DNA from: a virus
IMG/VR virus record: IMGVR_UViG_3300005095_000072
Span: 1 to 64,000 of that record
Length of the DNA: 64,000 nucleotides
Strand: one strand, 5' to 3'
A program made the translations under genes and the position numbers. Under the pieces are notes generated by a model. The model was not told the origin of the DNA. It saw only the letters and a program-made list of their open reading frames with translations, and did not search any database. Positions 24,945 through 33,352 of this stretch are shown here, one piece after another (within the stretch, counting starts at the first letter, position 1; every line of letters starts with the position of its first letter).

Positions 24945-26708
24945 ATGAAGTGCGACATTAATTTAGTAAGCTTAGTTCATTTAGATTTGTTAGAAGATGT
25001 TGAATATAGAAATGCACTTATAAAAAGCGAAGATAGAATAAAAGAAACTATATGTAAAAAAGTTCCTTATGATGGATTATTTAGAAAAGAGCTATTAGAA
25101 AAAAGTAAAACTTTCAAATGGTTAAAAGATGTTGAAACTATTTTGATACATAATACAAATGGAGAAGTTACTGACGAAGATTTTTTAATGGAGTTCGCAG
25201 ATAATCTGTTAGATGAAGCTTTGGAAATAAGTAAAGATTTAGTAGGAATTGAAGAGGATTTACCTTTAATAGCACTAGATTTAGAAACAACTGGGTTAGA
25301 TACTTCTGTTACAAGTGAAGGTGGAGAACTAAAAATAAAATCTGAAATTGTAGGAGTCTGTTTAGCTAGTTCATCAGATAGAGGTTATTATCTACCTGTA
25401 ATGCATACAGAAGAGGATGGGGTTAAGAACTTAGATTTAAAAGCTGTATTAAAGATGTTACAGTATTTAGTTGATAACTCTTTTATTATTTATCATAATT
25501 ATTACTATGATGGTAGTATCTTAGCTAATAATAAAATTAGATTGAATTATAACTATGCTGACACTCTTCTCATTGCAGATAGTATAGGTATGAAAGAATG
25601 GGACGGTGTTTTTGGGATAGGATTGAAGTTCTTATCTCAATATTGGTTAGATAGAAAAATGTTAGAGATACACGAGATGTTAGGTAGAAAAGATATTGTT
25701 ATGTTTAACTCTTTAGCTAGTAATGACGCTGTTGTTTATGGAGCAAGTGATGCTATGAACACCTATGGGTTATTTGAAGTAATGGTGTTAAATGCTGATG
25801 ATGAAGATAACCCTTATATATTTAATAAAACTGCTATGAAGTTAGATGTTAAGACTTTAAATCATATAATTTCAATGTTTAGGTGGGGATTACCTATTGA
25901 TTATGAAGCTCTTAAAAGAAGTATATACACTTTAGAAAGACGGATTATGATTATGCAAAGGGTTTATGCTGATTATGAAATAACTGATGGGTATTCTATT
26001 TCAAGTGCAGAACAAGTTAATTTTATGTTAGGTAAATTTTTCTCTGATAGATATTTAGAGAGATATGGAATGGAGCTAACTGTTGATTCTGATTTGAACT
26101 CTAAAGTTATGAAAGATTTGAAAAAGAAACTATTTGATGATTTTGGATTAGAGTTAAAAATAAAGAAACTAAAGAACTCGGAAAAGTTACAGTTCGCAAC
26201 TAGAAAAATAGGAAAAAGTGGAGTACCTGTTTTAGTGTGGGTGCAAAATAATATAGATAAGTGGGATTTTATAGACGAAGACGAAAGAAATGATGTTTAT
26301 TGGCTTTGTAAATTAATTGAAAATTATAGAAGTATGATAACTGAACAAGGTCGTCTTGGGAAGATGTATCGTTATGCTTATAATGATAGTAACAATATGG
26401 TTAGAGTTGGAATTAAACTTAACTTCAACGGGGCTGATACAAAAAGACTAAGTAATATGAGTGGAAAAGGCTCTGATAGAATTAGCTTGAATATTACTAA
26501 AACTGGGAAAGTAAATGCTAAGTTTATAGCAGGAGATGGTATCTGTGGTATAAATGCACAAGGTGTTCCCTCAACTCCTCATAAAACTATTAAAGCTAAA
26601 CGGCTGAAAGTTTTACCTGATGATATGCTTGATTATCTTTCTGAGGAATACTCTTTATTAGATGAATATCACAAAGATTTGTTGATAAATATATCTGCTA
26701 AGAAGTAA
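24945..26708 (+). CDS. Family A DNA polymerase, N-terminal part (exonuclease and start of polymerase)
   Basis: 587 residues. The 3'-5' exonuclease has Exo I D-L-E-T-T-G (112-117), Exo II around Y-H-N-Y-Y-Y-D near 185-191 and Exo III around V-Y-G-A-S-D-A near 264. From about 300 it follows the polymerase thumb/palm start, including G-A-D-T-K-R-L-S-N-M and the Q-G-V-P segment (equivalent of the TGRLSS...LQNIP region) near 500-545. The protein stops about 35 residues later, before motif A (DYSQIE-type), and motifs B and C are absent. No second piece is visible in the window. It may pair with a separately encoded C-terminal half. Confidence 0.7.
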   Translation: MKCDINLVSLVHLDLLEDVEYRNALIKSEDRIKETICKKVPYDGLFRKELLEKSKTFKWLKDVETILIHNTNGEVTDEDFLMEFADNLLDEALEISKDLVGIEEDLPLIALDLETTGLDTSVTSEGGELKIKSEIVGVCLASSSDRGYYLPVMHTEEDGVKNLDLKAVLKMLQYLVDNSFIIYHNYYYDGSILANNKIRLNYNYADTLLIADSIGMKEWDGVFGIGLKFLSQYWLDRKMLEIHEMLGRKDIVMFNSLASNDAVVYGASDAMNTYGLFEVMVLNADDEDNPYIFNKTAMKLDVKTLNHIISMFRWGLPIDYEALKRSIYTLERRIMIMQRVYADYEITDGYSISSAEQVNFMLGKFFSDRYLERYGMELTVDSDLNSKVMKDLKKKLFDDFGLELKIKKLKNSEKLQFATRKIGKSGVPVLVWVQNNIDKWDFIDEDERNDVYWLCKLIENYRSMITEQGRLGKMYRYAYNDSNNMVRVGIKLNFNGADTKRLSNMSGKGSDRISLNITKTGKVNAKFIAGDGICGINAQGVPSTPHKTIKAKRLKVLPDDMLDYLSEEYSLLDEYHKDLLINISAKK

Positions 26709-26722
26709 AAAAGTAGGAAAAG

Positions 26723-28720
26723 ATGAAACGACTTAAAAAGGCAAAAAGAAACACACTTATAAAAATTGATGGTGTTACCTTAGATAAATATCAAAGTAAA
26801 GTTTATAAGAAAAATATTGATAATAATGAAGCACTTATAATTCAAGCAGTGGCAGGAGCAGGTAAATCTACTACAATGATATATAAAGCTTATAGGTATA
26901 TTGTTAAAGATAAGGTAGAACCTGAAAAAATATTATTAACAACTTTTAGTAATAAATCTGCTAGAGATTTAAAGAATAAATTTAAAAAGGTTGCTAGAGG
27001 AAAGATAACAGGAAGTCCTATTATCACAACTATTCATTCTTTTGGTATTCATATTATTAAAAAATATTTAGGTAATACAACTCCTATCATATTATCTGAG
27101 TGGAAGTCAATATTACTTATAAGAGAGATAGCAGATGATATAGGTTTATTTGTAACAGAAGACGATATACCATTAAAAAAGAAAGAGCAAACTGTAATAG
27201 CTAGAAAAATCTATGAAGCTTTAGACTATTTAAAATCTAATATGATAATAAATAGTATTGATAAGTTCAAGGAAAAAGACTTTAATATTCACGATTACAA
27301 AAACTATGAAGCTTATTTTACTTCTATAGCTTTTAATGAAGTTGCATACAGGTATGAAAAGCAAAAAGAAAAGTTAAAGATGTATGATTACCACGATTTA
27401 GTTTTTAAGATATATTCTATATTAGTTCATCAACCTACAATATTGAAAAAAGTCAAAAAAGATTTAGAAGTATTTATTATAGATGAAGCACAAGATTTAG
27501 ACAGTTCTCAATGGGCTATGCTGTTGCTGTTAGCTAAAGGAAAAAAGCTCATAGCTGTTGGAGATAAAATGCAGAACATATATAATTTTAGATATTCTGT
27601 ACCTCATAATTTTACTGTAGAGTATTTATCAAAACATTTCAAAAAAGTTCATAAGTTACCTTTGGTAAATAATTATAGAAGTACAAAAAATATAGTAAAT
27701 GTTTCTAATTTAGTCCGTAAGTTATATAAGGATGAGTTAGAAGCTGTAGCTATAAAAAGCAAAGAACAGAACTCTGTTAAGATAATATATGCTAGAAGTA
27801 ATATCCAAGAGGGTAAATTAATAACTGACAATATAAAAAGATTGAGAAAAGAGGGGTATAACTATAAAGATATAACTATCATCTGTAGGAGTAATAGTTA
27901 TATAAAAACTGTAGTTGAACCTGCTTTAGTTAGAGACAATCTACCATATAATATTTTAACTAAGTCTGTCGCTAAGAAACTAACAGATAAAGTATCTAAT
28001 CAAATATACTTCAATATTTTATCATTAATAGTTAATCCAAATGATTTTACAGCTTTAGCAGACTTATCTGCTTATATTAGAGATTGTGGGGAGAAATTTC
28101 AAAACGATTTAACTAAACAATTATTAAAGTATGGTGATATAAGGAAAGTTAGATTTGATACTAAACAGGCTAAATATAAGCTAGATAAAGTAATAAAAGT
28201 ATATCAGTATATATTTGCTATAAGAAAGAATTTAAGGTCTGTAAATGAAATGCACAAAGCTTTAGATGTTATATCTTATTTAGTTCGCTCAGAGTTCAAG
28301 GAAGATATATTATCAAAGAAAGAACAAGATACTATTGAAAAGGTTATTACTAATTGGGTTAATTATTATGCTAAGGACGGCATAGTAGATGTATTTGAGA
28401 ACTTAAATCAAGTACTATTCGAGATAGATAGTTTTGATGAAGACGAAGAAGTGGATAAAGTTAAGGTAGGAACTATTCATTCTCAAAAAGGACTTGATAA
28501 TCCTGTTTCTATTGTATCAGGCTTTAATACATATAAGCCAAGATCAGACCCTTTAAATGATGAGTGCAATATGTTATATGTACAGTTATCTCGTGCAGTA
28601 GATAAACTAATAATAATAGTTTCAGATAAGTATGTCTTAAAAGATGGAACTGTGTTAAATGGTAATATATTAGCTCCTATGAAAAAGATATTAGATGTCG
28701 TTTATTTTAATAAACAGTAA
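26723..28720 (+). CDS. UvrD/Rep-like SF1A DNA helicase (second copy)
   Basis: 665 residues. Walker A A-G-A-G-K-S-T (44-50), T-T-F-S-N-K-S-A, I-I-D-E-A-Q-D near 252, A-V-G-D-K-M-Q-N-I-Y-N-F-R-Y-S, G-T-I-H-S-Q-K-G-L-D and Y-V-Q-L-S-R-A. Motif wording closely matches the helicase at 20384, so the two arose by duplication. This copy is translated from an ordinary ribosome site 14 bases after the truncated polymerase gene, with no leader or arms. A fork or repair helicase. Confidence 0.85.
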   Translation: MKRLKKAKRNTLIKIDGVTLDKYQSKVYKKNIDNNEALIIQAVAGAGKSTTMIYKAYRYIVKDKVEPEKILLTTFSNKSARDLKNKFKKVARGKITGSPIITTIHSFGIHIIKKYLGNTTPIILSEWKSILLIREIADDIGLFVTEDDIPLKKKEQTVIARKIYEALDYLKSNMIINSIDKFKEKDFNIHDYKNYEAYFTSIAFNEVAYRYEKQKEKLKMYDYHDLVFKIYSILVHQPTILKKVKKDLEVFIIDEAQDLDSSQWAMLLLLAKGKKLIAVGDKMQNIYNFRYSVPHNFTVEYLSKHFKKVHKLPLVNNYRSTKNIVNVSNLVRKLYKDELEAVAIKSKEQNSVKIIYARSNIQEGKLITDNIKRLRKEGYNYKDITIICRSNSYIKTVVEPALVRDNLPYNILTKSVAKKLTDKVSNQIYFNILSLIVNPNDFTALADLSAYIRDCGEKFQNDLTKQLLKYGDIRKVRFDTKQAKYKLDKVIKVYQYIFAIRKNLRSVNEMHKALDVISYLVRSEFKEDILSKKEQDTIEKVITNWVNYYAKDGIVDVFENLNQVLFEIDSFDEDEEVDKVKVGTIHSQKGLDNPVSIVSGFNTYKPRSDPLNDECNMLYVQLSRAVDKLIIIVSDKYVLKDGTVLNGNILAPMKKILDVVYFNKQ

Positions 28721-28739
28721 AAACAATAAAGGAAAGAAG

Positions 28740-29570
28740 ATGTTAAGATTTATAAGATACCAACTTTTTAAACATTTTAATTTATATAGAAGTGAGTTCA
28801 TCACAACTAGAGCTTTAGTCCCTATTAAGTTATTTGATGAAAAGTATTTAAAGAATGAAATAGATAGATATATTTTAAGTGAAAAGGTCGATAAACTTCA
28901 AAAGAAAAAAGAAAAGCTAGTTAAAGAAACTAAAGAGTTAGAGCAGGGGTTATCTCATTTTAAAGGTAAAGTAGATAAAGAACTGTTTGATTTAATGAAG
29001 CAGTATTTAGAGTTAAGAGAGAAATTAGCTACCTCTAAAGAAGATTTAGAAGATATACAAAAAATGAAAGAAGACTTTTTAAATCAAGATAGTAGTAATA
29101 AAAAACAAAAAACTATAAAAAAGAAACCTAAATATGAAAAGAAAACTAAATTATATAAACATCTTGCTAGTATATATCATCCAGATAAAGCACCAAAAGA
29201 TAAGAAAGATTTGTATAAAGATATATTTATAGAACTTAATGAAATTTATAGATTAGGTGATTATAAGGCTTTAGTGAAGTTTCAAAAAAGAGTTAAACAG
29301 ATGTTATTTAAAAGTAAAAGAGTTTCTTTTTTAAGGAAAGTATTAAAGCAGTTAAAACAAGAGATAGCTATGTATTCTAAACAACTGGAAGAAGCTAAGA
29401 AGACTGAAATATATAAAAATTATATTATGTGTAAGGATAATCCTTATTATATGAGTGTGTATATCAGAAAAGAGAGACATAAGTTACAAAGAACTATAGA
29501 AGAATTAGAAAATATTTATTACAGCTCAATAAGAAATAGTATTACAAGATATGAGTATAACATTTTGTAA
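28740..29570 (+). CDS. J-domain protein (DnaJ-like co-chaperone)
   Basis: 276 residues from ATG 28740 (AAAGGAAAGA upstream). Residues about 137-170 match the J domain: L-Y-K-H-L-A-S-I-Y-H-P-D-K-A with the invariant H147-P148-D149, then helix III. It is preceded by a coiled coil (50-115) and followed by another helical segment. J domains stimulate Hsp70/DnaK ATPase, and phage copies can redirect DnaK to replication or assembly complexes. It follows the helicase in the replication cluster. Confidence 0.65.
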   Translation: MLRFIRYQLFKHFNLYRSEFITTRALVPIKLFDEKYLKNEIDRYILSEKVDKLQKKKEKLVKETKELEQGLSHFKGKVDKELFDLMKQYLELREKLATSKEDLEDIQKMKEDFLNQDSSNKKQKTIKKKPKYEKKTKLYKHLASIYHPDKAPKDKKDLYKDIFIELNEIYRLGDYKALVKFQKRVKQMLFKSKRVSFLRKVLKQLKQEIAMYSKQLEEAKKTEIYKNYIMCKDNPYYMSVYIRKERHKLQRTIEELENIYYSSIRNSITRYEYNIL

Positions 29571-29580
29571 AGGATTAAGT

Positions 29581-30000
29581 ATGGATAAGAACAAAACCAT
29601 AGATGAAAATATAAAGATAAGAGAAAGATGGAATAATCTTATAGGAACTGATGTTAGATACCACTTTGGAGAGTGGGTGTTTAATACAGAACCTAATTTA
29701 AAAGATTCTCAATATTTTGTTATAGAGGATATAGAGAAGAGAGAAATACTTGGTGGAGTTCTTTTTGTAGTTAAAAATGACCATATTTTTATAGATAAGA
29801 TATATTCAACTACAAAAGGTTATGGAACTAAGTTACTCGATATAGTTATAGCTATCAGTAGAACTATGTATAATAATTTACCTATTTTATTAAAGGTATA
29901 TAATGATAATGTCTTAGGGTTTTATCTTAAGAATTATTTTAAAATAAAAGATGTACGAAATGATTATAAGCTCATGGAGTATTTTAAAGATTCTAAATAA
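29581..30000 (+). CDS. GNAT-like acetyltransferase candidate
   Basis: 139 residues from ATG 29581 (AAAGGA six bases away; an upstream in-frame ATG overlaps the previous gene). The order of strands with I-F-I-D-K-I-Y, then G-Y-G-T-K-L-L-D, then L-K-V-Y-N-D-N-V-L-G-F-Y resembles GNAT motifs A and B (acetyl-CoA loop and the N..A..FY element). Substrate unknown. Weak but consistent match. Confidence 0.45.
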   Translation: MDKNKTIDENIKIRERWNNLIGTDVRYHFGEWVFNTEPNLKDSQYFVIEDIEKREILGGVLFVVKNDHIFIDKIYSTTKGYGTKLLDIVIAISRTMYNNLPILLKVYNDNVLGFYLKNYFKIKDVRNDYKLMEYFKDSK

Positions 30001-30011
30001 AAGGAAGAACT

Positions 30012-30692
30012 ATGGAAGTTGGAACTCAAGAATATCTTGTCAATGATATAGAAACTGTAATTAAATACATCGGTGAAAAGATTGGTGTAGATTATGAAGT
30101 AACTTTAGACAATGAAGATAGCAGTAGAGGTAGTATAGTAATTTTTGAGTTAGAAGAGGAGGAGCATTTAGCTTTGAGAAACTTCATAAGTAAAAATAGC
30201 TTATGGTTAGAGGATAACAAACAAGATGATAGTATTAGGTTTAAACTTTTAGAAAGACGAGTTTCCTATAAAGAAGCACTTGAGATATGTTCTGAACAAG
30301 GTTGGAGATTAATCTCTAAAAATGATATAGATAATCCAAAATTAATAGAGCTATTGAGAGAGAAACAACCTAAAAATTTTATATGGTGCAAGGAAGAAGC
30401 ACCTAGAAAATCTGAGTGGGATTCTATGGTAGCTACTCATCAATATGCTATATATTTTGAAAATGATAAGATTGAACTGTGTGATATATCTCCTCTGAGG
30501 TTAGAAAGAGTCATTGTAAAGATAGACAAGAATAAAGTTAATATAGGTGATAAGGTAGTACATAATAACAAAATAAAGACAGTAACTCATATAGTATATA
30601 GAGTAGAAGATTTAACAGAAATATATAGATTAAACAGTGAAGACGAGTGGTTAAAAAGAAGTGAGTTCATAACTAAAGAGGATTTAAGATGA
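30012..30692 (+). CDS. Hypothetical protein
   Basis: 226 residues, acidic, soluble. The centre carries W-R-L-I-S-K-N-D-I-D and F-I-W-C-K-E-E-A, suggesting a small alpha/beta domain, and the last 60 residues look like an SH3-like barrel (I-G-D-K-V-V-H-N...). AAGGAAGAAC site; overlaps the next gene by four bases. No family recognised. Confidence 0.4.
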   Translation: MEVGTQEYLVNDIETVIKYIGEKIGVDYEVTLDNEDSSRGSIVIFELEEEEHLALRNFISKNSLWLEDNKQDDSIRFKLLERRVSYKEALEICSEQGWRLISKNDIDNPKLIELLREKQPKNFIWCKEEAPRKSEWDSMVATHQYAIYFENDKIELCDISPLRLERVIVKIDKNKVNIGDKVVHNNKIKTVTHIVYRVEDLTEIYRLNSEDEWLKRSEFITKEDLR

Positions 30693-30928
30693 AAAAAGCT
30701 AAAAATAGAACAGTAAGCATCGATGAGATTATAGACTTCTTAGATGAGAATAATTTTAGTTATATGTTGAACTTAGGTTATGTTAGTGGTATAGGTATAA
30801 ATGTTTTAAGAATAAAATTTTATGATAAAGATGGAGAACCTATAAACGATTTAAGGTTTATTATAGATGTATATCAAGATGTAATAGAACAGTTACAAAG
30901 TGAGTTAAAAAGGAACGGATTATTATGA
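30689..30928 (+). CDS. Hypothetical small protein
   Basis: 79 residues, acidic C-terminal helix, overlapping both neighbours by four bases (ATGA junctions). No motif recognised. Confidence 0.4.
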   Translation: MKKAKNRTVSIDEIIDFLDENNFSYMLNLGYVSGIGINVLRIKFYDKDGEPINDLRFIIDVYQDVIEQLQSELKRNGLL

Positions 30929-31290
30929 TATATGTTAGCAATTTTGCTAGTCTTAGAAAGATAGACAAAGATAATAAATATAAAGATTTAGAAAGAGTTG
31001 CTATTGTTAGGTATAAGTTAAAATTCTTAGATAATTTTTCTAATTTGAAGTTCGATAGATTTATAGCTCCAAGTTCAAGATTGTTAGATGAGTTTAAAGC
31101 ATGTAAAGTAAATCAAGATTTTTATAAGAGAGTTTATTTAAAGAAGTTAGATAAGATAGGTCATAAAAAGTTATATAGTAGATATAAGAATAAAATCTTG
31201 TTATGTTATTGTGGTAAAGGTAAATTTTGTCATAGATATTTGTTTATGGATTATATGCTTAAAAATGGTTATAATGTTAAGGAAATATAA
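30925..31290 (+). CDS. DUF488/DUF4326-like protein
   Basis: 121 residues. The ending L-L-C-Y-C-G-K-G-K-F-C-H-R-Y-L-F-M-D-Y is the hallmark C-x-C...CHR motif of DUF488/DUF4326-type proteins, and the N-terminus Y-V-S-N-F-A fits. The biochemical role of these families is not established. Last gene before promoter P2. Confidence 0.6.
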   Translation: MIYVSNFASLRKIDKDNKYKDLERVAIVRYKLKFLDNFSNLKFDRFIAPSSRLLDEFKACKVNQDFYKRVYLKKLDKIGHKKLYSRYKNKILLCYCGKGKFCHRYLFMDYMLKNGYNVKEI

Positions 31291-31319
31291 TCTTATAGAA
31301 AATTCAAAATTATATTAGA

Positions 31320-31355
31320 TTTAAGCTAGTTTTAAGAATTAGTATGGTATAATTA
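31320..31355 (+). promoter_or_regulatory. Conserved promoter P2
   Basis: TATAAT at 31348-31353; TTTTAAG at 31330-31336; TTTAAG at 31320. The first 17 bases (TTTAAGCTAGTTTTAAG) are identical to P1. Drives the second long leader. Confidence 0.75.
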
Positions 31356-31771
31356 TCTTAGATAAAGAGGTAAAAGGCTTTATCTATGTTCTTTATCTTT
31401 ATGGTGTTTAGAGAAATTTTATAAGCTAGTATGCTTATATGAAGATTTAAGTAAATCCAAATCATCTAAGCTTTAGGTGGTGGGGTGTTAAATTGGATTA
31501 TAAGAGGAAATCTTATAAAAGAGTATCAAAGCTTAAGAGGTTTAATAAAAGCTCTTATATCTCAATTCTATTAAGATATAATGGTAAATCTTTTGAGTAT
31601 TCAAGCATTATAAAGATAGTGTTATTTAAAAATTTAATGTTAATTGGAAATATCCTTTATAAGGCTAGTTCCTTAGTCATAAAAAATATCTATCTATTTA
31701 TGCTTATTTTTATAAGTAGGTATAGATAGGTTAAATCCTAAAATTTTAAAAATTCTTATAAGGAGCAAATT
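31356..31771 (+). ncRNA. Long structured 5' leader, copy 2
   Basis: About 415 untranslated bases. Shares GTTTAGAGAAA (31406), TGTTAAAT (31486) and a 19-base identity (31513-31531) with the leader at 19985. Visible hairpins: 31359-31367 with 31378-31386 (9 bp); ATAAGC-tagtat-GCTTAT about 31421; AATCCA about 31455 with TGGATT about 31494, enclosing an inner stem; ATAAGA-ggaaa-TCTTAT about 31500; TAAGAG with CTCTTA about 31534-31557. The 3' part holds the left panhandle arm 31643-31678. A 78-codon TTG-started frame inside is probably chance. Confidence 0.65.
31643..31678 (+). repeat. Left panhandle arm, 31772 mRNA
   Basis: Pairs base for base with 32589-32624: 36 consecutive pairs, of which five are G-U or U-G in the + strand RNA and none is a true mismatch. 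This strand-specific wobble points to selection on RNA. Confidence 0.85.
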
Positions 31772-32581
31772 ATGGCAGAGAAAAAAGGAACTAGTTTAGT
31801 AGGTAAAGTTGTTGAAGTTGGTGGAAAAGAGTATAAAGTCATCGATGAAACAAAAAGTGTTCTTAAATGTGAGGATTCAAAAGGTGTTACAAAAAATATC
31901 TTAAAGAAAGCAAAAGCATTTAAAAGCTTAAAAATCATTGGTGATGCAGAAGCTCATGAGGCTAAAGAAACAAAAAAACCTACAAAAGAGGAGAAAGAGG
32001 TCGAGAAAAAATCATCTCCAAAAGCTGAGGTAAAACCTGTTGCTAAAGAGATAGACCCTGATGAGTGGGATAAGGAAAGTGGAAAACTTCTCTTAGAAGC
32101 TGAAGCAGAGGGGCAAGATAGTCCAGACTTCCTTTATGAGAGTTATCGTCATGTTGAGTTTTGGGTATATTCAATCCAAAGAGCTACAAAGGCTCAGAGA
32201 GTAGAATATATAAAAGCAAAGCTCAAAAAAGAGGGTAAAAATAGTCCATTTGGATTAATGTTATCTTCTTATAAAAGAGGTAACAAAATCAATCTTGATA
32301 GAGCGAAGCTCATCGATATGGTTTTAGTTGATAGAGTGCAAGAAGGTAAAAGAGTCAAAAAGCTAAATGTTGCTAAAATCATGGAAGAGCTTGATAAGCT
32401 TAAAGGTAGAAGTAGAAGCAAAATCAAGAGAGAAGAGTATGAAAGACTTATTCATCTTGTTCCTGATGACGGTATCGATGGTTTTCAAGGTTGGGCTTTC
32501 TATATGATAAGTGGAGAGTTTTACAGAGATATAGGTCTTAAGCTTACAACTAAAGAGCTTGAAGCTTTTGATTTATATTAA
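31772..32581 (+). CDS. Hypothetical protein enclosed by RNA panhandle
   Basis: 269 residues, family unknown. Residues 5-50 look like a small SH3/KOW-type beta barrel (G-K-V-V-E-V-G-G-K-E-Y-K-V-I), followed by a Lys/Glu linker (60-100) and a helical C-terminal domain (115-269) with W-V-Y-S-I-Q-R and F-Q-G-W-A-F-Y. Rich in Lys, likely nucleic-acid binding. Codon choice (ATC, GTC, CTC, CTT) differs from surrounding genes, suggesting strong expression. It has its own promoter, a 415-base leader and flanking complementary arms. Probably an abundant early protein. Confidence 0.6.
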   Translation: MAEKKGTSLVGKVVEVGGKEYKVIDETKSVLKCEDSKGVTKNILKKAKAFKSLKIIGDAEAHEAKETKKPTKEEKEVEKKSSPKAEVKPVAKEIDPDEWDKESGKLLLEAEAEGQDSPDFLYESYRHVEFWVYSIQRATKAQRVEYIKAKLKKEGKNSPFGLMLSSYKRGNKINLDRAKLIDMVLVDRVQEGKRVKKLNVAKIMEELDKLKGRSRSKIKREEYERLIHLVPDDGIDGFQGWAFYMISGEFYRDIGLKLTTKELEAFDLY

Positions 32582-32588
32582 GATATAA

Positions 32589-32624
32589 GGCTAGGGAGCT
32601 AGTCTTATAAAGGATATTTTCAAT
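32589..32624 (+). repeat. Right panhandle arm, 31772 mRNA
   Basis: Pairs with 31643-31678 over 36 bases. It begins seven bases after the stop codon and ends 26 bases before the next start codon. Confidence 0.85.
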
Positions 32625-32650
32625 ATTCTAAAAATTCTAAGGAGTAAATC

Positions 32651-33289
32651 ATGAGTTTAAAAGTTAGAAAGTTAGGTGACTATGGTTGGGCTGTATATAA
32701 AGATAGTAAAGTAGAATTTACTGTTAATGGTTTAACTGACCTAGTAGATAATCTAAGGAATATAGGGTTAGAGGATAAAGCAATAAACTCTATGATAGAT
32801 GAAGCTAACCTATTTGCTAATAAATGGTATATGGGTATAGATTTAGAGTCAGATGGAGTTTATCCTGATGAACCTACCTATGTTGATTGGATATATGAAT
32901 ATGAGAAGTTTAATGATAAGTTCGGCTATAAAGATTGGAGAGAGCTTAGGTTAGCTTTAGCAAAAACTGACTATAGTAAGCTGTCTGATATAGAAAAACA
33001 AGCTTATGGAAAGTGGGAAGTCTATGAAATAGAGGAGAAAACTGCTACAGCTTGTTTTGGCTGTGTTAAAAGTATGGCTAAGGTTGTTAGTTTAGGAAAT
33101 ATGCAAAAAGTTATAAGCTCCATCCCTAAAGAGTATCATAGCTTACCTGTAACATTGGATTTGGATAGAGATTACACTTGGAGTGAAGTAGAGAGAATCT
33201 TTGTAGTTTCTAAGGGGGATTTAGAATTAAATGAATGTAGTTTCTTTATGTATGAAGGCTGTCAAGTTATCATTGAAGGAGGTGCATAA
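32651..33289 (+). CDS. Hypothetical protein
   Basis: 212 residues, acidic, soluble. Contains a T-A-C-F-G-C-V cysteine pair near 136-139 and several Trp residues (W-Y-M-G-I-D-L, W-I-Y-E-Y, W-R-E-L). Start preceded by TAAGGAGTAAATC. It is the last gene before a strong terminator at 33295, so it probably ends the P2 transcript. No family recognised. Confidence 0.45.
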   Translation: MSLKVRKLGDYGWAVYKDSKVEFTVNGLTDLVDNLRNIGLEDKAINSMIDEANLFANKWYMGIDLESDGVYPDEPTYVDWIYEYEKFNDKFGYKDWRELRLALAKTDYSKLSDIEKQAYGKWEVYEIEEKTATACFGCVKSMAKVVSLGNMQKVISSIPKEYHSLPVTLDLDRDYTWSEVERIFVVSKGDLELNECSFFMYEGCQVIIEGGA

Positions 33290-33294
33290 AGCTT

Positions 33295-33327
33295 AAGGTT
33301 AGATGATTTCTCACCTAACCTTTTTAA
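33295..33327 (+). terminator. Rho-independent terminator
   Basis: AAGGTTAG (33295-33302) pairs with CTAACCTT (33315-33322), followed by further T residues and AATTA. Ends the transcript of the 31772-33289 pair. Confidence 0.75.
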
Positions 33328-33352
33328 TTAGTAAAAGTAGAAAGGAAAAAAG

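Noticed and set aside
31493-31729. 78-codon + strand frame in the second leader
   Set aside because: Starts with TTG without a ribosome site, and overlaps the leader's conserved blocks and the panhandle arm. Its sequence is better explained by RNA structure, though translation cannot be fully excluded.
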